The translations under genes were made by a program, and so were the position numbers. Below are positions 40,290 to 49,871 of a DNA stretch of 64,000 bases, piece by piece (the stretch's first letter is position 1; every line of letters begins with the position of its first letter). The DNA is from Flavobacteriaceae bacterium (GTDB taxonomy: Bacteria > Bacteroidota > Bacteroidia > Flavobacteriales > Flavobacteriaceae): contig PBNP01000013.1 in NCBI GenBank assembly GCA_002723295.1, positions 45,389 to 109,388 of the forward strand. Reading direction: 5' to 3'. Below the pieces are notes generated by a model, which searched no databases, was not told the DNA's origin, and saw only the letters and a program-made list of their open reading frames with translations.

Positions 40290-40955
40290 TTATTCTTTAA
40301 TAACTATATAAGTCGCTTTAACTCCAGTAGCCAAATTCCATCTATTAGCTCCTGCCAATATACCAGAATGAGTATAAACTTTAACCTCTGCAGTATTTGG
40401 ACCACTTTCTCCTTGATTTAGAGCGATAAAATCAACTCGATTAAACCCTTCTTCTAATTCTACATTAAGACTTTTAAATCGCTCTTCAAGTAATATGCTG
40501 CCTATAACAATTTTGTCATTAACTTTTATTTGTATTAAATCCCCATCTGGATATTCATGATCTCTAAGGATAATGTTAACAAAACCTTCTTTAGTTCTGA
40601 AATCTCCTAAATACATGTCGTTTTTGAAATTATTAGGGTTTTTATTTTTCTCACCTTTTTTTCTATTTAGTTTTGAAGTGTAAAATTCTCCAGGATTTAT
40701 AAATTTTTCTTGATTACTCATATCTATTTTTGGGGAAGAAATATTTGATGGAGTTTTTAAGTCAATTTTTTTGTTTTTCAATGTATATTTCAAAAAATTG
40801 TTTTTTTCTGGCTTAGAATTTAATAAGGGGGTCAAATTTTCTTTAGATTGTTGAAGCAACTCCTTTTTATTATCAGATTGTGCATTAATAATCAATGCAT
40901 TAGAAAACAACACAAAAGTTAAAGAATATTTAAAAAGAAGATATAAACGCACCAT
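40290..40955 (-). CDS. Secreted hypothetical protein
   Basis: Signal peptide; YLGDFRTKEGFVNIILRDHEYPDGDLIQIKVNDKIVIGSILLEERFKSLNVELEEGFNRVDFIALNQGESGPNTAEVKV. Confidence 0.6.
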   Translation of the reverse strand: MVRLYLLFKYSLTFVLFSNALIINAQSDNKKELLQQSKENLTPLLNSKPEKNNFLKYTLKNKKIDLKTPSNISSPKIDMSNQEKFINPGEFYTSKLNRKKGEKNKNPNNFKNDMYLGDFRTKEGFVNIILRDHEYPDGDLIQIKVNDKIVIGSILLEERFKSLNVELEEGFNRVDFIALNQGESGPNTAEVKVYTHSGILAGANRWNLATGVKATYIVIKE

Positions 40956-41094
40956 AATTTCTAAAAATACTAATAACTTAACAAATGGAATGTTTTAGTT
41001 TGGATCATTAACATTGTTTTAGTATAGAAATTTATTTGTAACATTGAGATATTAAGAATCAAATAATATATCTTGAACTGCTTATTTTTTATTT

Positions 41095-42885
41095 ATGAAA
41101 CTTGAAATTATTGATTGGTCTATACTTGTAGTTTTTTTTATAATACTCCTATCTATAGGGTTTTTTGCATCAAAAAAAGCAGGAAAAAACATAAATGAGT
41201 TCTTTCTTTCTGGAAGAAATATGCCATGGTGGCTTTTGGGGGTATCAATGGTTGCTACTACTTTTTCAGCAGACACTCCTAATCTTGTAACTGATATTGT
41301 TAGAACTAATGGTGTTTCTGGAAATTGGGTATGGTGGGCTTTTTTATTGACAGGGATGTTAACGGTTTTTGTTTATGCCAAACTATGGAGAAGATCAGAA
41401 GTATTAACTGATCTTGAATTTTATGAATTAAGATATGGTGGAAAGGGAGCAGCCTTTTTAAGAGGATTTAGAGCTGTTTATTTAGGAGTTTTTTTTAATA
41501 TTATGATAATGGCTACAGTATGTTTAGCTGGAATTAAAATTGGAAGCGTCATGCTAGGGCTTTCTCCTGTTCAAACACTCTTAATTGCTTCTACAGTAAC
41601 AGTCATTTATAGTTCACTTGGTGGACTTAAAGGAGTAATAATGACAGATTTTTTTCAATTTAGTTTGGCAATGTTAGCTACTTTTTGGGCAGCTGGAGTA
41701 ATTGTTAATTTACCTCAAGTTGGAGGATTATCAGAACTTATTTCTCACCCCAATATAATTCCTAAACTTGATTTAATCCCTGATATTTCTAATCGAGAAT
41801 TATTTTTGATTGTTTTTATTTTACCTATTGCTGTTCAATGGTGGAGTGTTTGGTACCCTGGCGCTGAACCTGGAGGAGGAGGATATGTTGCGCAGCGAAT
41901 GTTATCGGCTAAGGACGAAAATCATGCTGTATGGGCAACATTGCTTTTTAATTTTATGCATTATGCTGTTAGGCCTTGGCCATGGATATTAATCGCATTA
42001 GCATCATTAATCGTTTTTCCAAGTCTTAATGATTTAGAGTTGGCGTTTCCACAAATTGATAAAAGTATAATTGGACATGATTTAGCATATCCAGCAATGA
42101 TGACACTTTTACCCCCAGGACTTTTAGGGTTATTATTAGCTTCTTTAGCAGCAGCATTTATGTCAACCATTGCTTCCCATTTAAATTGGGGATCTTCATA
42201 TGTGGTTAATGATTTTTATAAGAGGTTTTTCGATCCAAAGGCTTCAGAAAAAAAACTTGTACTTATGGGAAGAATTACAACAATTTTATTAATGCTTCTT
42301 TCTTGCCTTTTAGCTCTTTTATTAAGTAATGCTCTTCAAGCTTTTGCTATTTTACTTCAAATTGGCGCTGGAACAGGATTATTATTTATACTTAGATGGT
42401 TTTGGTATAGAATCAATATCTACAGTGAAATTTCTGCTATGGTTATTTCATTTATTATAGCATTGTATCTACAAATTATTCATCCAAGATTAGGCTTTGA
42501 AATTATATCTGTTGAGAGCCAATTAATTATTGGCGTTTCAATTACAACTTTTTCATGGATTGTAATTACCTATTTAACACCTTTAGAAGACAAAGAGGTT
42601 TTAAGAGAATTTTATAAAAAAATTCAACCAGGTGGAAGAGGCTGGAAAAAAGTAGTAGAGCAAGCGAGAAAGGATGGAATAAATATTGAAGGGAAAAAGG
42701 AAGCTTGGGATGTTCCTAATGGAATTATTTGTATGATTTTAGGTTGTTTTTTTATTTATAGTATTCTTTTTTCAATAGGCTATTTTCTTTATTCTAAATT
42801 TAAGTTTGCAATTTTTTTACTTATAGTTTCCGTTATTTCTTTAACCCTTTTACAAAAAGCCTGGAAGAAGCTAAAAACGGATTAA
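41095..42885 (+). CDS. Sodium:solute symporter family protein
   Basis: SSS features: FFLSGRNMPWWLLGVSMVATTFSADTPNLVTDIVRTNGVSGNWVWW; YSSLGGLKGVIMTDFFQF. Confidence 0.9.
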   Translation: MKLEIIDWSILVVFFIILLSIGFFASKKAGKNINEFFLSGRNMPWWLLGVSMVATTFSADTPNLVTDIVRTNGVSGNWVWWAFLLTGMLTVFVYAKLWRRSEVLTDLEFYELRYGGKGAAFLRGFRAVYLGVFFNIMIMATVCLAGIKIGSVMLGLSPVQTLLIASTVTVIYSSLGGLKGVIMTDFFQFSLAMLATFWAAGVIVNLPQVGGLSELISHPNIIPKLDLIPDISNRELFLIVFILPIAVQWWSVWYPGAEPGGGGYVAQRMLSAKDENHAVWATLLFNFMHYAVRPWPWILIALASLIVFPSLNDLELAFPQIDKSIIGHDLAYPAMMTLLPPGLLGLLLASLAAAFMSTIASHLNWGSSYVVNDFYKRFFDPKASEKKLVLMGRITTILLMLLSCLLALLLSNALQAFAILLQIGAGTGLLFILRWFWYRINIYSEISAMVISFIIALYLQIIHPRLGFEIISVESQLIIGVSITTFSWIVITYLTPLEDKEVLREFYKKIQPGGRGWKKVVEQARKDGINIEGKKEAWDVPNGIICMILGCFFIYSILFSIGYFLYSKFKFAIFLLIVSVISLTLLQKAWKKLKTD

Positions 42886-44202
42886 TTAGCCTATTATCAT
42901 CCCTGCTATAGTAGCTGAAAGAAGAGAGACTAGTGTGCCAGCTATCATCGCTTTTAATCCCAACTCAATTAAAATAGGTTTTATTTTAGGCGCTATTACC
43001 CCTATACCTCCAACTTGTATTCCAATTGAAGCAAAATTTGCAAAACCACATAACATATAAGTCGCCATGACCACCGATTTTTCATAGCTAAAATGAAGTG
43101 CATTTCCAGCATTTTTTAGGTCAACAAGTTGAGGAAATGCAATAAATTCGCTTGCCGCTAATTTGACTCCAAGTAATTGTCCCATTAGCATAATATCTGT
43201 TTGAGAAACTCCTATTATCCACATTAGTGGAGCAAAAATAGAGCCTAGAATAAATTCTACTGATAGTTTTGAATATGGAGTGTTTTCTGCGATTAATGAA
43301 TTAATTCCAAAATCACCAATTGCACCTAGAATACCATTTAAAAGGGCAATTAAGGCTATAAAAACTAAAAGCATTGCTGCAACATTTATTGCCATTCTTA
43401 CACCTTCATTAGTGCCTTTAGAAATTGCCGATAGAAAATTTTCTCCAATTTTCGAGTATGATACTGAAAGAGAACAATTTATTTCTTGAGTTTGAGGGTA
43501 AATCATTTTGGAGATTACTATTGCGCCTGGTGCAGCCATTACTGATGCAGCAATTAGACTTTTTGCAAAAAAAAGTCTTTCAACAGGACTGTCTCCACCT
43601 AGAAGAGCAATATATGCACCTAAAACACTTCCTGCTACTGTTGCCATTCCCCCAACCATAACTAAAAATATTTCTGAACGATTCATTTTTTCCAAATAAG
43701 CTTTTATTAATAGAGGAGCTTCAGTTTGTCCTAAAAATATATTTCCCCCAATAGATAAACTCTCACTACCAGATAAATTAAAAACCTTGGTTAAACACCA
43801 GGCAAGAAACCTTACAATTTTTTGAATTATTCCATAATAATACCCGATTGAGGTTAGAGCAGAAAAGAAAATTATAACAGGTAGAGCTTGGAAGGCAAAT
43901 ACAAATCCAGTTGTTTCAGTTTTTCCCAAATCACCTAATAGCATATATGTCCCAGCGCCAGTATATTCAAGAATATTAACAAAAAAACTACCAACAATTT
44001 CAAATAAATATGAGATTAAATCAATTTTTATAACTCCAACACCAATAAATATTTGAGCAAAAAGGCCAATACCAACAACTCTCCAGTTAATTGCTTTTTT
44101 GTTTGTGCTAAAAACATAAGCTAGCAATAATAAAAACCCTATACCAACTATACCTCTAAGGGTTGATTCAATTGAAATTCCAGTACTTGGTGTTAATTCC
44201 AT
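42886..44202 (-). CDS. NupC/CNT family nucleoside transporter
   Basis: GESLSIGGNIFLGQTEAPL-type motif (SESLSIGGNIFLGQTEAPLLIKAYL); VMVGGMATVAGSVLGAYIALLG; CGFANFASIGIQVGGIG. Confidence 0.93.
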   Translation of the reverse strand: MELTPSTGISIESTLRGIVGIGFLLLLAYVFSTNKKAINWRVVGIGLFAQIFIGVGVIKIDLISYLFEIVGSFFVNILEYTGAGTYMLLGDLGKTETTGFVFAFQALPVIIFFSALTSIGYYYGIIQKIVRFLAWCLTKVFNLSGSESLSIGGNIFLGQTEAPLLIKAYLEKMNRSEIFLVMVGGMATVAGSVLGAYIALLGGDSPVERLFFAKSLIAASVMAAPGAIVISKMIYPQTQEINCSLSVSYSKIGENFLSAISKGTNEGVRMAINVAAMLLVFIALIALLNGILGAIGDFGINSLIAENTPYSKLSVEFILGSIFAPLMWIIGVSQTDIMLMGQLLGVKLAASEFIAFPQLVDLKNAGNALHFSYEKSVVMATYMLCGFANFASIGIQVGGIGVIAPKIKPILIELGLKAMIAGTLVSLLSATIAGMIIG

Positions 44203-44260
44203 ATAATTGGAGATGTTAATTGAAAAATAGATAAATTATTAATTCTACAATTTTTAAAAG

Positions 44261-44530
44261 TTAATTTTTTGATTTTTTTTTGTCCATAGATTCTTTTTTA
44301 CGCTTTAATTTTTCTTGAGCGGCAATTACAGTGTCAATTAAATCAGATTTGGTATCCATATATTTTATAAGCTCTTTTATTTTTTCTTCTTCTTCTTGTT
44401 TTTGCTTTTCCTTTTCCTTTTCCTCTGAAATAGTATCACGAATATTTTGAATTGTACTTAGTGTAAATCCAATAACAATACATATACATATGAAAATTGC
44501 AAACCATTCTTCAGCTTCAGATAAATACAT
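44261..44530 (-). CDS. Small protein with TM segment and coiled coil
   Basis: TM IFICICIVIGFTL followed by SEEKEKEKQKQEEEEKIKELI coiled coil. Confidence 0.55.
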   Translation of the reverse strand: MYLSEAEEWFAIFICICIVIGFTLSTIQNIRDTISEEKEKEKQKQEEEEKIKELIKYMDTKSDLIDTVIAAQEKLKRKKESMDKKKSKN

Positions 44531-44609
44531 GATACCAATTTAGATTAAAAAAAATCATCTTGCCAATTTTATTTAAGAACTTTAATCAAACTCTTTTGTA
44601 TTTTTATAC

Positions 44610-45884
44610 ATGCGATATTCTTTTCTTTTATTTTTTTTAACCCTAGGTCTTCAAGCCCAAAAAATAAGATCATCAAAAATTAAAAGAATAATTAAAAAAG
44701 TGGTCTCCTTTGAAAAAGCTCATGTTGGAATTGCCATTCAAGCTTTGGAATCAGATAAGAGAATAACGGGTATTGGATATGAAAAGTATATGACCCCGGC
44801 ATCTAATATCAAATTGCTAACTTTTTTTGGTTCTATTCAAGAATTTGATTCATTGCCGATACTAAAGTATAAAATTGAAGAAAAAACTTTACACTTTAAA
44901 CCTACCGGATATCCCTTACTTTTTCATCCTTTTTATCCTGATAAAAAATTAGAAGATTTTTTAAATTCTTTTGAAAAAATAATTTATCATCCAAACCAAA
45001 AATATGTTCAAAAATTTGGTCCTGGGTGGTCTTGGGATGATTATCCGTTTTATTTTTCAGCTGAGATTAGCACATTGCCATTACATGGAAATGTAGCACG
45101 AATTTCTAAATCTAAAAAACAAACACTTAATATCTATCCATCATTTCTTGAATTAAAAGAAGATTCTCTTTTGCCTTATAATGCATTTAGAGATGAATCA
45201 AAAAATATTTTTAAAGTAAATCCAGATAAATTATCAGTTAATGACAGTGTTTACATTCCAATAAAGACTTCTGTTGAATTAAATCTTAAACATTTAAATG
45301 AAAGATTACAGCCCAAAGTTGTAATTGGAATAAATGACATCAAAACTGATAGGATTTTATATTCAAATGATTTAGCCAGAATTTATAAACCACTTTTGCA
45401 AAACTCTGATAATTTGATTGCTGAATCTCTATTAATTATGATAGGAGAAAATTTAAAGGTTGATTATCATAATACTCAAACGATAGAGATATTAAAAAAT
45501 AAATGGAAAACTTGGATCCCAGATCAAATTCTATGGTTTGATGGCTCAGGAGTTTCTAGATATTCAATGATTACACCAAGGACAATAATTGCGGTTCTTC
45601 AACAAATAAATAAAACTATTGGGTTAGATTCAATTAAAAAATACTTCCCAGCTGGTGGTATATCAGGAACAATTAGACAGTATTATAATAAACTTGATGC
45701 TGAACCTTATGTTTTTGCTAAAACAGGAACATTAAAAAATAATCATAATCTTTCAGGATATATAATATCTAAAAGTGGCAGATGGTATGTTTTTTCAATT
45801 ATGGTTAATCATTATAATAGTTCAACAAAAGAAATTAGGTTAGGTATGGCTCAAATAATTGATTATATATATAATAGGGGATAA
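44610..45884 (+). CDS. dacB: D-alanyl-D-alanine carboxypeptidase/endopeptidase, PBP4 (DacB) family
   Basis: TPASNIKLLTFF (SxxK), SDNLIAESLLIMIG (SxN), FDGSGVSRYSMITPRTI, FAKTGTLKNNHNLSGYI (KTG). Confidence 0.9.
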   Translation: MRYSFLLFFLTLGLQAQKIRSSKIKRIIKKVVSFEKAHVGIAIQALESDKRITGIGYEKYMTPASNIKLLTFFGSIQEFDSLPILKYKIEEKTLHFKPTGYPLLFHPFYPDKKLEDFLNSFEKIIYHPNQKYVQKFGPGWSWDDYPFYFSAEISTLPLHGNVARISKSKKQTLNIYPSFLELKEDSLLPYNAFRDESKNIFKVNPDKLSVNDSVYIPIKTSVELNLKHLNERLQPKVVIGINDIKTDRILYSNDLARIYKPLLQNSDNLIAESLLIMIGENLKVDYHNTQTIEILKNKWKTWIPDQILWFDGSGVSRYSMITPRTIIAVLQQINKTIGLDSIKKYFPAGGISGTIRQYYNKLDAEPYVFAKTGTLKNNHNLSGYIISKSGRWYVFSIMVNHYNSSTKEIRLGMAQIIDYIYNRG

Positions 45885-45889
45885 ACACT

Positions 45890-47158
45890 TTATTTTAACC
45901 TCATTTCTTTTGAAACCTGTTCAACCCTTTCCATTACTCTTAGCAAATTTCCTCCCCATAATTTTCTAATTTGCTCTTCACTATATCCTCTTTTAACTAA
46001 TACCCTTGTTACATTTAATGTTTCTGAAGCATCTTGCCACCCTTCAATACCACCACCACCATCAAAATCTGAACTAATTCCAACATGATCAATACCTATT
46101 TTTGATACCATGTAATCAATATGATTAACAAGATCTTCTATACTTACAGGAGGGATATTTTGTTTTATTTTCTCTATTTCAGGTTTAGCGGCATCAGTAA
46201 TTTTTTTATAATCATTTCTGTATTTATTTATCTGATCCAATGTCAATGACCTTAAACGACTTCTTGGAATCATTTCTATACCCATATTTTTACTTATTTC
46301 TTTATAGATAGTGTCTCTTGCAGCATTAAACGCTTTGTTTTTTTCAGCATTTAAATATGCATTAAGAGCTACTGTTTGAACCACTCCTCCATTTTCTTTA
46401 ATTGCCATTAATTGCTCGCCATCTAGATTTCTTGGATGATCACACAATGTTCTAGCTGAGGAATGAGAAGCAATAACTGGAGCTTTAGAAAGCTCTAAAG
46501 TCTGTAGGTTTGCTTTTTTTGATGGATGTGATAAATCAATCATTATCCCATAGTAATTCATTTTGTGAACCATCTGTTTGCCTAATTCACTTAATCCATT
46601 ATGAAGCCATATACTATCATATTCTCCAGTATTAGAATCAGCAAACTGACTATGACCATTGTGTGCTAAGGAAACATAACGTGCGCCTCGATCATAATAA
46701 CGCTTCAGATTTGATGTATCCAATCCCATAGGATATGCATTTTCAACACCAATCATGGCAACTTTTTTCCCTGATTCCCAAATTCTACTTACATCACTAG
46801 CTGTTAATGCAAGTTCAATCTGATCACTCGCATATTTGTTTACTAGATTATGAATAGCATCAAATTTAGCTTCTGCATTTGCTGAAGCTTTTAAGTAGCC
46901 TTGTTCATTAAGGCTGTCTTGACCTGTATATACAATAAACCATGCAACATCAAGGCCTCCTTTTTGCATTTTCGGAAGATTTACTTGAGTGTCTGTATTC
47001 ATAGTATAGTTTAGAGAATCTGTGAAATTTCTTACATCAATATCATCGTGTGTATCAATTGTGATAACATTTTTATGAATCTGCTCTGCTGAGCTTTTAT
47101 TATTTATTTGGCACCCTATCAAGGCGATAGAGATGAATAAAAGGAGTGTTTTTTTCAT
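45890..47158 (-). CDS. M19 membrane dipeptidase (renal-dipeptidase family) lipoprotein
   Basis: Lipobox ALIGCQIN; VITIDTHDDID, GVENAYPMG, RYVSLAHNGHSQFADS, MIDLSHPSKK, VIASHSSARTLCDHPRNL, HVGISSDFDGGGG. Confidence 0.92.
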   Translation of the reverse strand: MKKTLLLFISIALIGCQINNKSSAEQIHKNVITIDTHDDIDVRNFTDSLNYTMNTDTQVNLPKMQKGGLDVAWFIVYTGQDSLNEQGYLKASANAEAKFDAIHNLVNKYASDQIELALTASDVSRIWESGKKVAMIGVENAYPMGLDTSNLKRYYDRGARYVSLAHNGHSQFADSNTGEYDSIWLHNGLSELGKQMVHKMNYYGIMIDLSHPSKKANLQTLELSKAPVIASHSSARTLCDHPRNLDGEQLMAIKENGGVVQTVALNAYLNAEKNKAFNAARDTIYKEISKNMGIEMIPRSRLRSLTLDQINKYRNDYKKITDAAKPEIEKIKQNIPPVSIEDLVNHIDYMVSKIGIDHVGISSDFDGGGGIEGWQDASETLNVTRVLVKRGYSEEQIRKLWGGNLLRVMERVEQVSKEMRLK

Positions 47159-47357
47159 AATTGGGCATGGATTTTGTTCAAAAATAGTGATTCTATAATA
47201 TTACATCGACTAATATATAAATTTGGTCCTTAAATTAGAGATTATTGCTCAAAAACAGGATTGTGGCACAGTATTTGTATTTATGTTTTGGTTGCGCGAA
47301 AATTTATTTTCAAGCGACATGAATAAACATTATTAATATTAATTAAATTTTTATCAA

Positions 47358-49751
47358 ATGAAAAAAAGTTTATTAACCATTTTGGCACTGGCTCTTGTAG
47401 CTGTAGGATGTCAAAATTATGATGACCAGTTTGATAGTCTTAATTCCGATATTGCGGCGTTAACCACTAAGGTTAACGGACTTGATACATCTGGTATTGC
47501 TGGTATTACCTCTGCGATTGGCACAATCAATCAGAGTCTTACAGATCTTCAAAATGCTCAACTTTCAGAAGCTGATATAACTACTGCTCTTGCATCCACT
47601 ATTGCTCAAGTAACACAACTTGTTGCTGACATGGCGGCTCTTGATCAGTCAGTTGCTTCTCAAATTGCGGGTGTTGAAACTTCTGTAGCTTCTTTGACGA
47701 GTCAACTCTCAGATGTACAAACAAATGCTCTAACTACTGCTGACATTGCTGCACTTGACGAAGTTGCAAATTTGAATCAGGAGATAGCAGACATTCAGCA
47801 AGATTTAACCGATTTATTAGCGGCTAACGCTTCAGTTAACGCTAATGTAGTTATCACTAACCAAGCTCAGCTTGATTACTCGAAGACTTTATTTACCGGT
47901 GATGGACCGTACATTGTTAATGGAAACGTTAACATTGTTGCTAGTGCAGCCACTGGTTATAGTGCAGGTTATACAGCAGAAATTTCTGCTATAACTGCAA
48001 AAATTGCTTCTGTAATTGGAACGGTAACTATTACTACTGCAGCTGCTGATGCAACTGCATTGGACATTTCTAATATGGCATACATTGATGGTGCGTTATC
48101 TATTTCAGGTAAAATGCCTTCAGGATTTGCTGTTACTACATGTGCAAGCCTTGCTTTAGCTGTTGAAGAAGCAGATATTTCATTACCTACTTTATCTTCA
48201 GCTGCTGGTGGTGTTGCTATTACTGCAGGAACTACTACTATTACCAATGTAGCTATTACAAACCTTACAAATGGGGCTGTAACTACTGCTGCTAACACAC
48301 TTAGTCTTGCAAATGCTGATGTTAATTTAGGCTCAGGAGATCCTGCTGCTACAACTACTGTTAAGAGTTTAAATGCTGGAGGAGCTACTTCTACTTATGA
48401 AGGATCTATTACAGCTTCTGGAGCTGTGACTCTAGGATCTAAAGTAGTTACTAATACAGTTATTGATGCTGGGGGTGCTGTTACACTTTCTAATAGTGCT
48501 GCTGGTTCTGGACTGTATTCTTCTACGATTAACTCAGGAGGTGATATAACTGCTAGTGGATTAGGCCTTGGATATACTCAAGGTGCTGGTGTTTCACTTG
48601 TGTGTGATGGTGCATCTGGTGCTGTATCTGTACCTAATGCAACTGCTACTGCGAAAGCTTTTACTGCAACTGCATCTGGAAGTTCTGTTAGTTTACCATC
48701 ACTACATACTATTGCTGGTGGTATAGCTACTTTAACTGGTGCTACTGTAGACGTTTCAGCTGTAGCTACAAACACTACTGGTTTAACCGTGTCAACTGCT
48801 ACTGCTCTTAATTTACCAGCTTTGGTTAATGGAACAGGAAAAGTAACTGCAACTGCTGTTACTGATTTTGATGCTCCATTATATACTAGTAATGGTACTA
48901 TTGATTTAGGTGCTGGTGCTGATGTTGTTCTTAAGGCTATGACTGCTATTGGCAACTTATCTGACCTTACTACTATTTCAGGATTAACTCTTAGTGAGCA
49001 AGATGCATCTTTAGATTTATCTACTGCTGTTAAGTTGGTAACTCTTAATTACACTGCTAAAGCTATTGCTGCTGGAGGAAATGCTGCAGAAGCAACTGAT
49101 TTAACTGTTGCTCATTTAACTTCTGCAAGTTCGTTAACTACTGTTAATATAACTGGTGGTATGGACAATGTTGTTCTTAAGGCTCCATTGATGACTTCTA
49201 TTACAACTGGAGGTTTTATTAGAACCTTTACTACTACAGGTACTGCGTTAACTTCTGTAGTTATAGGTCACCAAGGACTTAATGGTGGTGCTCCTAGTGA
49301 GCTTAGTGTTACTGGCACTTTAATTCAATCACTTGATTTATCAGGTTTAAAATGGATAGGTGGAATAACAGTTACTGGAAATGCTTCATTAACAGCTATT
49401 ACAATGCCTACTGCTACTGCTGCGGCAGATAATGCAAACGTTGCTACAACAGGTAGAGTAACCGTTACTATTAATAATAATGCTCTAACTGGTGCTTGGA
49501 CTCGTTCAGTAACCGCTACAGGATCTAACGTTTATGTTGAAGGATTTTGGTCTACTGCTCCTGGTATTACAGGTGCTAAAACTTGGATAACTGCATTACT
49601 TGGTAATGTTGTTATTGCAACTTCTTCTGTAACATATGCTATTGAGGTTGATGCTGCTGATGCTGACTTAGCTGCAAATAGTGATAGTACTGCTGTAGAT
49701 GGTACAGCCGCAATTGATACTGCTGCTGAATTAGCATTACTACCTAACTAA
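47358..49751 (+). CDS. Ala/Thr/Val-rich surface lipoprotein: coiled-coil N-terminus plus repetitive beta-structure-like region
   Basis: Lipobox ALVAVGCQNYDDQFDSLNSDIAALTTKVNGL; heptad-like region, then repetitive short beta-like strands; strongly GCT/ACT/GTT/GGT-biased codons. Confidence 0.8.
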   Translation: MKKSLLTILALALVAVGCQNYDDQFDSLNSDIAALTTKVNGLDTSGIAGITSAIGTINQSLTDLQNAQLSEADITTALASTIAQVTQLVADMAALDQSVASQIAGVETSVASLTSQLSDVQTNALTTADIAALDEVANLNQEIADIQQDLTDLLAANASVNANVVITNQAQLDYSKTLFTGDGPYIVNGNVNIVASAATGYSAGYTAEISAITAKIASVIGTVTITTAAADATALDISNMAYIDGALSISGKMPSGFAVTTCASLALAVEEADISLPTLSSAAGGVAITAGTTTITNVAITNLTNGAVTTAANTLSLANADVNLGSGDPAATTTVKSLNAGGATSTYEGSITASGAVTLGSKVVTNTVIDAGGAVTLSNSAAGSGLYSSTINSGGDITASGLGLGYTQGAGVSLVCDGASGAVSVPNATATAKAFTATASGSSVSLPSLHTIAGGIATLTGATVDVSAVATNTTGLTVSTATALNLPALVNGTGKVTATAVTDFDAPLYTSNGTIDLGAGADVVLKAMTAIGNLSDLTTISGLTLSEQDASLDLSTAVKLVTLNYTAKAIAAGGNAAEATDLTVAHLTSASSLTTVNITGGMDNVVLKAPLMTSITTGGFIRTFTTTGTALTSVVIGHQGLNGGAPSELSVTGTLIQSLDLSGLKWIGGITVTGNASLTAITMPTATAAADNANVATTGRVTVTINNNALTGAWTRSVTATGSNVYVEGFWSTAPGITGAKTWITALLGNVVIATSSVTYAIEVDAADADLAANSDSTAVDGTAAIDTAAELALLPN

Positions 49752-49804
49752 TATTAGTTAGCACATAAAATATTTCTTTATTTAATTAAAGAGATTTTTA
49801 TTAG

Positions 49805-49835
49805 AAAAGCCCCCTTAGAATAGGGGGCTTTTTTT
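49805..49835 (+). terminator. Strong Rho-independent terminator after the abundant-type lipoprotein
   Basis: aaaAGCCCCCT-tagaat-AGGGGGCTttttttatt. Confidence 0.93.
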
Positions 49836-49871
49836 ATTGTGTAATAAGTAATTATTATTTTTTTTATGAGT

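Noticed and set aside
43425-43699. Plus-strand ORFs of 69, 78 and 63 aa opposite nupC
   Set aside because: Overlapping frames antisense to a strong NupC CDS; mutually exclusive, no homology signal.
47220-47357. Bacteroidota-type -7/-33 promoter (TAnnTTTG/TTG) upstream of the abundant lipoprotein
   Set aside because: Only near-matches (e.g. tatgttttg) were found; not exact enough to annotate without TSS data.
47969-48955. Minus-strand ORFs of 109 and 125 aa inside the Ala/Thr-rich lipoprotein
   Set aside because: They arise from the GCT/ACT/GTT-biased codons of the plus-strand gene, giving AV/T-rich low-complexity translations with no domain or start signal.
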